A stretch of DNA of 64,000 nucleotides, taken from NCBI RefSeq assembly GCF_002564465.1, contig NZ_NUUX01000013.1, forward strand, positions 318,466 through 382,465, read 5' to 3'. This document shows, one piece after another, positions 34,015 to 42,424 of the stretch (position 1 is the stretch's first letter; the number at the start of each line of letters is the position of its first letter). The translations under genes and the position numbers were made by a program. The DNA comes from Bacillus sp. AFS088145 (GTDB lineage Bacteria > Bacillota > Bacilli > Bacillales > Bacillaceae_G). The notes under the pieces were generated by a model. The model was not told where the DNA came from, searched no databases, and saw only the letters and a program-made list of their open reading frames with translations.

Positions 34015-34446
34015 AAAATCTCCCCCCATTCTATATTATCAACTTTGTCCAATTTTTTAGAACTTCAACCTGTTATATTTTTATTTACTTTTTTCTATTT
34101 TAAAGAGATTTTTAGGAAAATAAAGATACAACCTTTATCAAACGTAAAAAATTCCGTCCAACACTTTTAGAATAAAATGGGGAAGATCTTAAACAGTTTT
34201 TATAAATACCAGGAATTAGTAATCTATTTTAATGGAGAGAAATTAAAATGTGAGATGGGTATATCGGAGGTTATTTTTCATTTCTAGTATAAATTCAACT
34301 TTATTTTATAGATAATTAGCAGACTAGAATCATTTTTTTATTTAAATTTGAAAGAATTAGAATAGTTTTGCATGTTTTCCATTTGAAAGGACCAACTACT
34401 GTCCATTTTTTAGTGTGCAATACCTTAACTGGTATGGGTAATCATA

Positions 34447-34633
34447 CATCTTATTTGCAGATTTGTTATTTTTATTTGCAGTTTTAATATTTTTAATTGC
34501 AGTTTTAATATTTTTAATTGCAGATTTACTATTTTTATTTGCAGTTTGCCTTTAATTGTAGCTTGTCCTCGTTTATTTGCACAGTTGTGTCTCTTATTTG
34601 CAGTGCTCAAGGACTTCTTTGCAGATCAGACTT
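34447..34633 (+). repeat. 21-bp phased repeat array 2 (TTTTTAWTTGCA), 9 units
   Basis: Nine units of TTTTTAWTTGCAGTTTNNNNN. Unit GCA triplets start at 34457, 34478, 34499, 34520, 34541, 34558 (GTA), 34579, 34600 and 34621: seven of eight steps are exactly 21 bp and one is 17. On the minus strand a frame through the array reads as heptads (LQIKIVN, LQLKILK), a by-product of the 7-codon period, without a ribosome binding site. The rest of the 687-bp gap between yhfN and lcfB shows no gene or motif that I can support. Confidence 0.85.
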
Positions 34634-34667
34634 TAACTACACTTTCAGTTTTTATATCCAAAATAAA

Positions 34668-34692
34668 AAAGGAGAGATCCCCTCTCCTCTAT
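34668..34692 (-). terminator. Terminator of lcfB
   Basis: Minus-strand GGAGAG / CTCTCC hairpin with GGGAT loop and TTTTTT. Confidence 0.8.
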
Positions 34693-34701
34693 TACCACGA
34701 T

Positions 34702-36234
34702 TTATAGTCTAACTGAATCTTTCAACGCTCTTCTAAGTATTTTTCCAGTTGCATTTTTTGGTAACTCCGGAATGAACTCTATTGATCTTGGTACTTTATA
34801 TTTCGCTAAGTGCGCCTTGCAATATTCTGTCAAAGTCTCCACACTTAATGAAGGATTTTTTGAAACAACATAGGCTTTTACACTTTCTCCAAAATTATCG
34901 TCTGGTAATCCAATCACCGCACATTCAACAACGTCTGGATGATTATAAATTACCTCTTCTACCTCACGAGGGTATACATTATAGCCGCCAACAAGAATCA
35001 ATTCTTTTTTCCGATCGACTATATAGAAATAACCATCTTCGTCAATTCTTGCTAGGTCACCAGTATATAACCAGCCATCACGTATCGTCATTGCTGTTTC
35101 TTCTGGCATATTATAATAGCCTTTCATTATATTTGGTCCGCGGACGATTAATTCACCTACTTCACCAACTGCTGCTTCTTCACCAAGAGCATTTACAACT
35201 TTATTTTCTACATTGCTAATATTTGTCCCAATAGATCCTGCTTTTCTCGGACGGTCTAATGGATTAAACGTCGTAACAGGTGAAGCTTCTGATAATCCAT
35301 AACCTTCTGAAATAATAACTTTAAATTTTTTCTCAAAATTCTCTAAAAGTGCAACAGGCAATGAAGAACCACCTGAAATGCATAGACGAATTGACTCAAA
35401 GTCTTCTGTCTTTCCTTCTGGGAATTGATATAAGAAATTATACATTGTTGGCACACCAGCAAATACGGTTGCTTTGTATGTACGAATAATATCAAATATT
35501 TCTTTTGGGCTAAATTTAGGCACTAAAATAACAGTAGCTCCATACATTAAAGGTGCGTTTAAAGCTACAGTTAAACAAAATACATGGAAAGCAGGTAAAG
35601 TTGCAATTACCTTTTCTGTATTTGAAAAGCTTAAGAAGTGTCCTGCATCCATAGCATTCGAATAAAGGTTTTTATGCGTTAACATAGCTCCTTTTGGTTT
35701 TCCTGTGGTACCAGAAGTATATAAAATGACTGCTAAATCATCATCATGTAATTCAGGTCCTTTGAAATCTATATCTCCAAGTCCAACTACATTTGTAAAC
35801 GATTTCAATTTATTGTTTTTAAATTCATAAGGATTTTCTTGTTTAGTTTCACAAATAATGAAGTGATCGATATTAGGAAGAATCGGTGAAGCTTTTTCTA
35901 CAAGTGGAAGAAATAAGTCTAAGGTGATAACTGCTTTTGCGTCGCCGTTTGTTAATATGTATACTAATTCATCGGGTGCATATAAAGGATTAACCGGTAT
36001 TACAGCCGCTCCAACCTTCAATGCACCATATAGCGCTATAATAAAATGAGGAGAATTACCAACAACTAGAGCTACTTTATCTCCTTTTTCAATCCCTAAT
36101 TTTGAGAGGCCACTCGCAAATTTTGTAATATAAGTCTCTAGTGTTGAGTATGAAAATGTCTGCCCTTCAAAGATAATAGCAGAATGTTCAGGATGCCTCA
36201 AAGCTGATTGTGACAGTGTTTCAACTAAATTCAA
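34702..36234 (-). CDS. lcfB: Long-chain fatty acid-CoA ligase (LcfB/YhfL)
   Basis: 510-residue ANL-superfamily ligase activating fatty acids with ATP and CoA. The AMP-binding motif LYTSGTTGKPKGAMLTH, A5 GYGLSEASPVT, the A7 YTGDLARIDEDGYF, the hinge DRKKELILVGGYNVYPREVE and the C-terminal lysine motif PKNATGKILRRAL are all in order. Length and context (beside lplJ and yhfI) identify the B. subtilis lcfB/yhfL orthologue. The start is TTG, 9 nt after AAAGGGGG. Its product could feed beta-oxidation, whose acetyl-CoA needs the glyoxylate shunt genes nearby. Confidence 0.92.
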   Translation of the reverse strand: MNLVETLSQSALRHPEHSAIIFEGQTFSYSTLETYITKFASGLSKLGIEKGDKVALVVGNSPHFIIALYGALKVGAAVIPVNPLYAPDELVYILTNGDAKAVITLDLFLPLVEKASPILPNIDHFIICETKQENPYEFKNNKLKSFTNVVGLGDIDFKGPELHDDDLAVILYTSGTTGKPKGAMLTHKNLYSNAMDAGHFLSFSNTEKVIATLPAFHVFCLTVALNAPLMYGATVILVPKFSPKEIFDIIRTYKATVFAGVPTMYNFLYQFPEGKTEDFESIRLCISGGSSLPVALLENFEKKFKVIISEGYGLSEASPVTTFNPLDRPRKAGSIGTNISNVENKVVNALGEEAAVGEVGELIVRGPNIMKGYYNMPEETAMTIRDGWLYTGDLARIDEDGYFYIVDRKKELILVGGYNVYPREVEEVIYNHPDVVECAVIGLPDDNFGESVKAYVVSKNPSLSVETLTEYCKAHLAKYKVPRSIEFIPELPKNATGKILRRALKDSVRL

Positions 36235-36354
36235 GAAAAACTACCCCCTTTAAATATAAAAATTTAAAATATTCTAAATATATTATATTGCTAGAAAACA
36301 ATTCTGACAAGTGAGAAAACTAGCACTTTTTAGACTTCTTCTTTTTTAACAAAC

Positions 36355-36386
36355 AAAAAAAGAGTAGTTTCCTACTCTTTTTTTAA
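36355..36386 (-). terminator. Terminator of lplJ
   Basis: AAAGAGTAG, 4-nt loop, CTACTCTTT with A/T runs on both sides. It overlaps the last codon of lplJ. Confidence 0.8.
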
Positions 36387-37372
36387 AATAATAAACTCAT
36401 AAATTCTTCTTTCGTTACATTACCAAAATAATGGGTAAAATTAATTTCATTTAGCTTATTTTCAATCTCTTGTTGATCAAATTTACTACCAATCAGAAGC
36501 TGTTCTATATCAGATACATCCCCTACCCCAAAGAAGTCACCATAAATTTTAACATTCTCAATGATTCCTTTGTTTACATCTAAACGAAGATCAATTGAAC
36601 CAGCAGAGAATCTTTTACTTTGTTGAATATTGCATTTAGGAGATTTTCCAAAATTCCAATCCCAATTTCGGTACCTCCTCTCAGCAAGTTCTTTAATATT
36701 TTTTATATCCTCATCTGTCCATTCATATCGTTCTATTCTTCCATGTTCTTTAAAAATAGATTGTAAAATTAAATCTTTAAACTCTAGGATTGTTAAATCG
36801 TCTTTTAAAAATTCCTTAATATTTGCAACTCTACTTCGGACTGATTTAATTCCTTTAGATTGAATTTTTTCTAGCTTTACGTTTAATGCATTTACAACTT
36901 CATCTATATCACTATCAAACAATAATGTACCGTGGCTAAACATTCTACCTTTAGTAGAAAATTGTGCATTACCCGAGATTTTTCTGCCTTCTGCTAATAT
37001 ATCATTTCTTCCACTAAGTTCAGCATTCACACCGAGTTCTTTTAACGCCTCGATTACTGGCTCAGTAAACTTTCTAAAATTATGAAAGCTGTCACCATCA
37101 TCTTTTGTAATAAAACTAAAGTTAAGATTTCCTAAATCATGATATACCGCTCCACCGCCAGATAATCTACGAACTACATGGATATTATGATCATTTACAT
37201 ATGAAGCATTAATCTCCTCGGCAGTATTTTGATTTTTACCAATGATGATTGATGGTTCATTAATATAAAATAAAAAATATGTATTTTCAGGATCTAGATT
37301 TTTTAGCGCATATTCTTCCATTGCTAAATTTAATGTTGGATCCGTTATTCCCCTATTATCTAAAAAAAGCAT
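36383..37372 (-). CDS. lplJ: Lipoate-protein ligase LplJ
   Basis: 329-residue lipoate-protein ligase A family member (B. subtilis LplJ/YhfJ is 331). The BPL/LPL catalytic domain contains INEPSIIIGKNQNT, the RRLSGGGAVYHDLGNLNF loop, and a K in GRKISGNAQ; the C-terminal accessory domain follows from about 255. It scavenges free lipoate and attaches it to the E2 subunits of oxo-acid dehydrogenases and to GcvH. The start is the ATG 6 nt after GGAGG; upstream codons in frame overlap the yhfI end and lack support. It lies 10 bp after yhfI and is probably co-transcribed. Confidence 0.93.
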   Translation of the reverse strand: MLFLDNRGITDPTLNLAMEEYALKNLDPENTYFLFYINEPSIIIGKNQNTAEEINASYVNDHNIHVVRRLSGGGAVYHDLGNLNFSFITKDDGDSFHNFRKFTEPVIEALKELGVNAELSGRNDILAEGRKISGNAQFSTKGRMFSHGTLLFDSDIDEVVNALNVKLEKIQSKGIKSVRSRVANIKEFLKDDLTILEFKDLILQSIFKEHGRIERYEWTDEDIKNIKELAERRYRNWDWNFGKSPKCNIQQSKRFSAGSIDLRLDVNKGIIENVKIYGDFFGVGDVSDIEQLLIGSKFDQQEIENKLNEINFTHYFGNVTKEEFMSLLF

Positions 37373-37382
37373 ATGTATCCTC

Positions 37383-38117
37383 CTATAATTTCGATTTCCA
37401 TTCAAATCCTGTATAAGCTAAATGAACAAGTCCATTATAATACTTTTGGGCTTCACTTATTAAATCTTTTGTATTTTCACTATGAGGAAGATGTGATAAT
37501 AATAATTCTTTTACATTCGCCTCATTTGCAATTGTTGCAGCATCTTTGCTGCTCATATGCCCCACTTTAGCTCCATCTTGATGTTCATACATATTACAGT
37601 CACTTATAAGTAAATCCGCGTTGGAAGAAAACGGTATGAACTCTTCCGTAAAGCTTGAATCCGCTGTATATACAACCGAATGATTTGCAGTTTCAATTCG
37701 CATCGCGAAACAATCAACCGGATGAAGAGTTTTAAGAAAACGTATTGTAAATGGACCTAGATCGAGAGCCTCATTTGGATTATATTCATATCCCTTTGTT
37801 GCTTCTTTATATGTTAATGAATTAAATTTTTCGTGATCAAAGTTATGTCCATAAATAGGTAAAGCAAACTTAAGCTTACCTGAGTTTACAAGTTGGAAGT
37901 ATTGTAGCACTCCTATATCTGCAATATGATCATGATGATAATGTGAAAGGATTACAGCATTTAGGCAATTAGGATCTATGTAATATTGTAATGAAGCTAA
38001 TGCACCAGAACCACAATCAACCAATAGATTAAAATTTTTTGATTTAAATAAATAACATGAAGTTGCTTCACCTTTACCTGGATAGCCGCCCCAATAACCA
38101 ATAACGGTTACTTTCAT
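37383..38117 (-). CDS. yhfI: Metallo-beta-lactamase fold hydrolase YhfI
   Basis: 244-residue MBL-fold protein. The zinc motif HYHHDHIAD (HxHxDH) lies near residue 59, and further ligands are the His in THKL-type (here LKTLHPVDC), Asp in YTADSSF and the late His in LLSHLPH. It resembles RNase Z-like/YhfI phosphodiesterase-type hydrolases; the substrate is unknown. The ATG lies after AAAGGAG. It is adjacent to lplJ on one side and divergent from yhfH on the other, as in B. subtilis. Confidence 0.88.
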   Translation of the reverse strand: MKVTVIGYWGGYPGKGEATSCYLFKSKNFNLLVDCGSGALASLQYYIDPNCLNAVILSHYHHDHIADIGVLQYFQLVNSGKLKFALPIYGHNFDHEKFNSLTYKEATKGYEYNPNEALDLGPFTIRFLKTLHPVDCFAMRIETANHSVVYTADSSFTEEFIPFSSNADLLISDCNMYEHQDGAKVGHMSSKDAATIANEANVKELLLSHLPHSENTKDLISEAQKYYNGLVHLAYTGFEWKSKL

Positions 38118-38222
38118 AAAACAAACACACTCCTTTATACTTATTATTTCTATGAAAATTTAAATTTATAAGCTTGTCCTTACTGTTTAGTAAAAATAGG
38201 CGTTTAGATTATTTTTTAAAAA

Positions 38223-38267
38223 TTGTACTAATACAGATTGACACAAAATAAGTTGTAGTAATACAAT
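38223..38267 (+). promoter_or_regulatory. Promoter of yhfH with two 14-bp inverted repeats 30 bp apart
   Basis: TTGACA (38238-38243), 18 nt, TACAAT (38262-38267) forms a good SigA-type promoter. TTGTA-CTAA-TACAG at 38223 and TTGTA-GTAA-TACAA at 38253 are near-identical inverted repeats exactly 30 bp apart, one upstream of the -35 and one over the -10. They look like operators for a dimeric repressor; I cannot name it. Confidence 0.5.
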
Positions 38268-38297
38268 ACTAATAAGTTAACTAAAGGAGAGGGTAAC

Positions 38298-38429
38298 ATG
38301 CTTGTAAAAATGTCCGAATTTTTGAAACTATTACCAAAGAAATTATGTAAACATTGTAATTCAACGATTGAAGAACAACATGATTGCTACAGTAACACTT
38401 GTTCAAATTGCTTAAAAGATAGTTTTTAA
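38298..38429 (+). CDS. yhfH: YhfH family zinc-ribbon-like small protein
   Basis: 43 residues. It carries two cysteine pairs, CKHC and CSNC, the latter seven residues after another Cys, with the EQHDCYSNTC segment typical of YhfH. The paired cysteines suggest a small zinc-binding knuckle; function is unknown. AAAGGAGAGG precedes the ATG, and a strong promoter lies 30-60 bp upstream. The position next to yhfI matches B. subtilis. Confidence 0.85.
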   Translation: MLVKMSEFLKLLPKKLCKHCNSTIEEQHDCYSNTCSNCLKDSF

Positions 38430-38501
38430 CTGAAGTCTCTTTGGAACATCAATTTTCTTAACGAAATTATTAAACATATTATTAGTACAAAGACAGAATA
38501 A

Positions 38502-38543
38502 AAAGAGCAACCTAAAAGTATCAATCTACTTTTTTGGTTGCTC
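38502..38543. terminator. Bidirectional terminator between yhfH and hemY
   Basis: AGAGCAACC-TAAAAGTA and TACTTTTT-GGTTGCTCT form a long stem. Confidence 0.85.
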
Positions 38544-38571
38544 TATTCTTTACTAGTTGTTTTTAAAAGCC

Positions 38572-39993
38572 TTAATAATTTCGAACAGCTTGTTTTTCAT
38601 GTGAGAACAAGTATTCAATTGTATCTGAAACTGCTTTTTCACCTTGATCTATGCAGTCTGGTAAGCCGGACCCATAAAACGAGCAACCGATTACCGATAC
38701 ACCAGGCATTTCTTTTTGTAAATATTGTTCCATATTTTTCGTACGCTCTTTATGATTAATCGTATATTGAGGCATAGCATCTTTCCATCTTGAAACTATA
38801 TAAAACTCTGGTTTTTCAGTTATATCCATCGTTTTTCTTAAATCTTCTAAAACAATTTCAACAAGTTCTTCATCCGTTTTATCGACTATTTCCTTATTGT
38901 AAGGTCGTCCAACATAACAACGTAATAAAACTTTACCTTTTGGACATGCATGTGCCCATTTTTTATGAGTCCAAGTACACGCTGTTATATTATAGTCATT
39001 ATTACGTGAAACAACAAAGCCTGTACCATTTATATCCTTCTTAATTGCATGCTCTGGAAATGCAAGTGCAACATTCGCAACAGATGTAGAAGGAACTTTT
39101 TTGAAAGGCTCAAATACAGGTTTATTATTAAATAGTTGTGGAATGAAACGATGAGGTACAGTAACGATAATTGAATCTGATTCTATCTTTTCATTATTAC
39201 TAAGTAAAATCTCATATTTTTTTCCAATTTTATTTATATTAACTACTTGTACACCTTTTAAAACTTCCTCTTGATCTAACTCTTCTTCAATTCGTTCAAC
39301 GATTGTTTGAAGACCAGTACTTACAGTCTGGAAAATTCCTTTTCTCGGACCTTTTGATTTCTTCACAGGCATCTCTTTTTTCATTCCTAGAACAATACTT
39401 TGATGTTTTTGTTCAATTTGGAAGAATTGAGGGAACGTTGCCATTAAACTCATTTGGTCAATGTCGCCTGAATAAATACCTGATAAAAGGGGTTCAATTA
39501 GATTCTCAACTACTTCATTACCAAGTCTTCTTCTAAAAAATTTACCTAATGACATATCCCCTTGGACATGTGTTTTTGGTAAAACAAAATCTAAACCTGC
39601 ACGAATTTTTCCTGCTGGTGAAAATAGACCTGAAAAAATAAAAGGCTTGATTTGTGTAGGAATCCCCATGTTTGAACCTTCTGGCATACCATGTAATTTA
39701 TTATGGGCTAATACATACGATTTTCCAGAAGAATTAAAAACGATTTGATCTTGGATACCTAAGTTTTCAGCTAATCGATATGCACTCTTTTTCCTTGCCA
39801 AAAATGAGTCAGGACCACGCTCAATAACAAACCCATCTTTTCTAATTGTTTGGATTTTTCCTCCAAGCCTTGATGAACCTTCAATTAATTGAATATCAAT
39901 TGGAAGATTATTTTTTAATTTTTCTTGTTTTAAATAGTAGGCAGATGTCAATCCAGTAATACCGCCACCAATAATGACAACCTTCTTATTCAC
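38572..39993 (-). CDS. hemY: Coproporphyrinogen III oxidase (HemY/CgoX)
   Basis: 473-residue FAD-dependent oxidase. The Rossmann motif VVIIGGGITGLTSAYYL begins the protein, IERGPDSFLARK follows, and the C-terminal FAD-contact segment reads VIGCSFYGSGLPDCIDQG. In Gram-positive bacteria this enzyme oxidises coproporphyrinogen III to coproporphyrin III in the coproporphyrin-dependent heme pathway. It is the third gene of hemEHY, 27 bp after hemH. The start is GTG, after TAGGAGG. Confidence 0.95.
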   Translation of the reverse strand: MNKKVVIIGGGITGLTSAYYLKQEKLKNNLPIDIQLIEGSSRLGGKIQTIRKDGFVIERGPDSFLARKKSAYRLAENLGIQDQIVFNSSGKSYVLAHNKLHGMPEGSNMGIPTQIKPFIFSGLFSPAGKIRAGLDFVLPKTHVQGDMSLGKFFRRRLGNEVVENLIEPLLSGIYSGDIDQMSLMATFPQFFQIEQKHQSIVLGMKKEMPVKKSKGPRKGIFQTVSTGLQTIVERIEEELDQEEVLKGVQVVNINKIGKKYEILLSNNEKIESDSIIVTVPHRFIPQLFNNKPVFEPFKKVPSTSVANVALAFPEHAIKKDINGTGFVVSRNNDYNITACTWTHKKWAHACPKGKVLLRCYVGRPYNKEIVDKTDEELVEIVLEDLRKTMDITEKPEFYIVSRWKDAMPQYTINHKERTKNMEQYLQKEMPGVSVIGCSFYGSGLPDCIDQGEKAVSDTIEYLFSHEKQAVRNY

Positions 39994-40020
39994 TTCTTTA
40001 CCTCCTATTTCAAAACCATA

Positions 40021-40953
40021 TTATTGTTCGTTTAATTTTCTTAATACAACCGTACTAAGCCCACTAATAAATAATGGATCCGTATTAGGCATCGGTGGAC
40101 GAACATATGCTTTTTGAATTTCATCCGTTACGTGTTTGCATTCTATATCATTATCATACAGTACTTCTAAATGCTCACTTACAAATCCTAATGGTAAGTA
40201 TACATAAGTTTCAAAATCATAGTTTTCATCTAACTCACGTGTTAAATCTTGTACATCAGGTCCAAGCCAAGGATCTGGTGTATTACCAGCACTTTGCCAT
40301 CCTAGAAAATAATGACGAATATCAGATTGCTGAACGACTAACTCGGCAGTTTCCTTAAGTTGCTCTGGGTATGGATCTCCAAGGTTAAGAATTTTTTCAG
40401 GTAAACTATGCGCTGAAAAAATAAACGCCGTTTTCACACGTTGCTCTTCATTCATTGGCTCCAAAATTGCTTCCACTTCACGAACCCAATATTGAATAAA
40501 TCGTTCTTCTTTATACCAATCATCTACATGGATAATTTTTGGTCCGTCAATTTTTTCTGAATGACCTGTAGCACGTTCGTTATATGACTTTACACTAAAC
40601 GTAGAATAATGTGGTGCAAGTACGATACTAACTGCTTTTGTTATACCATCTTTTTTCATTTCATCTACTGCATCTTCAATGAATGGTTCAATATGCTTCA
40701 GTCCAATATACATTTTGAATTCTACTTTGTCTTGGATCTTATTTAAATCTTCTTCTAATGCTTTTGCTTGTTCAATTGTTATTTTTGCTAAAGGAGAGAT
40801 TCCTCCAATTGCACGATATCGTTCAGTCAGTTCTTCCAGTGCCTCTTGTGAAGGCTTTCTACCTCTACGAATATCTGTATAATAACGCTCAATATCTGAT
40901 TCTTTATATGGCGTGCCGTAAGCCATAACTAATAAACCGATTTTTTCTTTCAT
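40021..40953 (-). CDS. hemH: Coproporphyrin ferrochelatase (HemH/CpfC)
   Basis: 310-residue ferrochelatase (B. subtilis 310). The segments [10 protein letters not shown] at the N-terminus, [13 protein letters not shown], the catalytic His in [10 protein letters not shown] and the Glu in [14 protein letters not shown] are present. It inserts Fe2+ into coproporphyrin III to give coproheme. It is soluble or peripheral, without a membrane anchor. The middle gene of hemEHY, 23 bp after hemE. Confidence 0.95.
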   Translation of the reverse strand: MKEKIGLLVMAYGTPYKESDIERYYTDIRRGRKPSQEALEELTERYRAIGGISPLAKITIEQAKALEEDLNKIQDKVEFKMYIGLKHIEPFIEDAVDEMKKDGITKAVSIVLAPHYSTFSVKSYNERATGHSEKIDGPKIIHVDDWYKEERFIQYWVREVEAILEPMNEEQRVKTAFIFSAHSLPEKILNLGDPYPEQLKETAELVVQQSDIRHYFLGWQSAGNTPDPWLGPDVQDLTRELDENYDFETYVYLPLGFVSEHLEVLYDNDIECKHVTDEIQKAYVRPPMPNTDPLFISGLSTVVLRKLNEQ

Positions 40954-40976
40954 GTCATCACCATAGTCCTTTTATA

Positions 40977-42020
40977 TTAAGCTTTAACCCTTGATGAATA
41001 CTCATGGACAAAACTTGTTAATCGTTTAAGAGTATCAGGATTTACTTCAGGGAATACCCCATGACCTAAGTTGAAAATATGACCTGGATTTGCCATACCC
41101 TCATCTAATATTTCCTTTGCACGTTTCTCAATTTGTTCCCATGGTGCTAATAAAAACGCAGGATCTAAATTACCTTGAAGCGTTTTCGTAATCCCTAAAG
41201 AGCGAGCTTCAGAAATAGAAGTTCTCCAATCTAGACCAATTACATCTACAGGCAGTTCATTCCATTCATGAATTAAATGGCTTGCTCCAATTCCAAACAT
41301 AGTTGTTGGAATATGGTCTGCTTTAAGTGCTGTAAAAATCTTTTCCATGCATGGTTTAATATAAATACGATAATCATTAGCATTCAATGCACCAACCCAT
41401 GAATCAAATAATTGAATTGCACTTGCCCCTGCTTTAACTTGTGCCTTTACGTATTTGATTGTCATGTCTGCTAAATGATCCATTAAAGCAAACCATGCTT
41501 CTGGCTCTGCGTACATAAATGATTTTGTTTTATTATAGTTTCTAGAAGGTCTACCTTCGATCATATAGCTAGCAACTGTAAAAGGTGCACCTGCAAATCC
41601 AATTAATGGAACAGAAAGAACCTCTGTTGTTAATAATTTAATCGTCTCATAGATATAAGGTAGTTGCTCTTCTGGATGAATATCAGTTAACTTTTTTACA
41701 TCTGCTAATGAACGAATAGGATTGCTGATTACCGGTCCTACCCCTGATTGAATTTCTACGTCTACTCCAATTGCAGGAAGTGGAGACATAATATCTTTAT
41801 ATAAAATAGCTGCATCAACATTATATTGGTCTACTGGTAGCGCTGTTACGTAAGCGCATAATTCAGGTTGATGAGTAATTTCAAATAATGAATATTTTTC
41901 TTTTATTTTTCGGTATTCTGGCTGAGAACGCCCTGCTTGTCTCATATACCAAACTGGTGTATGCGTTACTTCTTCTCCTCTGATCGCTTTAAGAAATGTA
42001 TCGTTAAAATCTTTTTTCAT
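40977..42020 (-). CDS. hemE: Uroporphyrinogen decarboxylase
   Basis: 347-residue HemE. Family signatures are [17 protein letters not shown] near residue 21 (the conserved Arg/Asp active-site strand) and [16 protein letters not shown] in the middle; [12 protein letters not shown] near the end holds the conserved His. It decarboxylates uroporphyrinogen III to coproporphyrinogen III. First gene of hemEHY; pbpF lies upstream on the same strand, as in B. subtilis. The 404-bp gap before it holds the pbpF terminator and nothing else that I can identify. Confidence 0.96.
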   Translation of the reverse strand: MKKDFNDTFLKAIRGEEVTHTPVWYMRQAGRSQPEYRKIKEKYSLFEITHQPELCAYVTALPVDQYNVDAAILYKDIMSPLPAIGVDVEIQSGVGPVISNPIRSLADVKKLTDIHPEEQLPYIYETIKLLTTEVLSVPLIGFAGAPFTVASYMIEGRPSRNYNKTKSFMYAEPEAWFALMDHLADMTIKYVKAQVKAGASAIQLFDSWVGALNANDYRIYIKPCMEKIFTALKADHIPTTMFGIGASHLIHEWNELPVDVIGLDWRTSISEARSLGITKTLQGNLDPAFLLAPWEQIEKRAKEILDEGMANPGHIFNLGHGVFPEVNPDTLKRLTSFVHEYSSRVKA

Positions 42021-42373
42021 CCTTCAAAGTCTCCCTTTCACTTTTCCAAACTCTACTATTAAATATACTGATTGAACCATTAATTGTATAGAAAACTCGA
42101 ATTTTGACACATAATGTTCACTGATTTTACAATTTTTCTCAATTAATAGGCCTATTTTACTACCAGACTTTTTCCCATTAAAAATTATATCAAAATATGT
42201 CTGAAATATCGAACTAATAATCTTTATTTATTAATACTTTTTATAAAATAAAGGGGTTTTATAATTCTTTTTTTAATGTTCGGTTAATCGTTATCTCATC
42301 ACTCAAACTTCTTAATCTCTTTACTATTCTTTTTTAAGAGATACAGTTTTTACAATCATAGATTTAATAGGAA

Positions 42374-42416
42374 ATAAAAAACTCCCCTTCAAATCATTTG
42401 ATAAGAAGGAGAGCCT
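42374..42416 (-). terminator. Terminator of pbpF
   Basis: Minus-strand CTCTCCTTC / GAAGGGGAG hairpin followed by TTTTTTATTT. Confidence 0.75.
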
Positions 42417-42424
42417 TAAAATGT

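Noticed and set aside
34425-34610. 61-residue frame with LQLKILK heptads
   Set aside because: The heptads arise from the 21-bp DNA period. No ribosome binding site; array 1 has stops in the same frame.
35474-35665. Frames antisense to lcfB and similar long plus-strand frames over addA/addB/hem genes
   Set aside because: Third-codon-position shadows of strongly supported genes.
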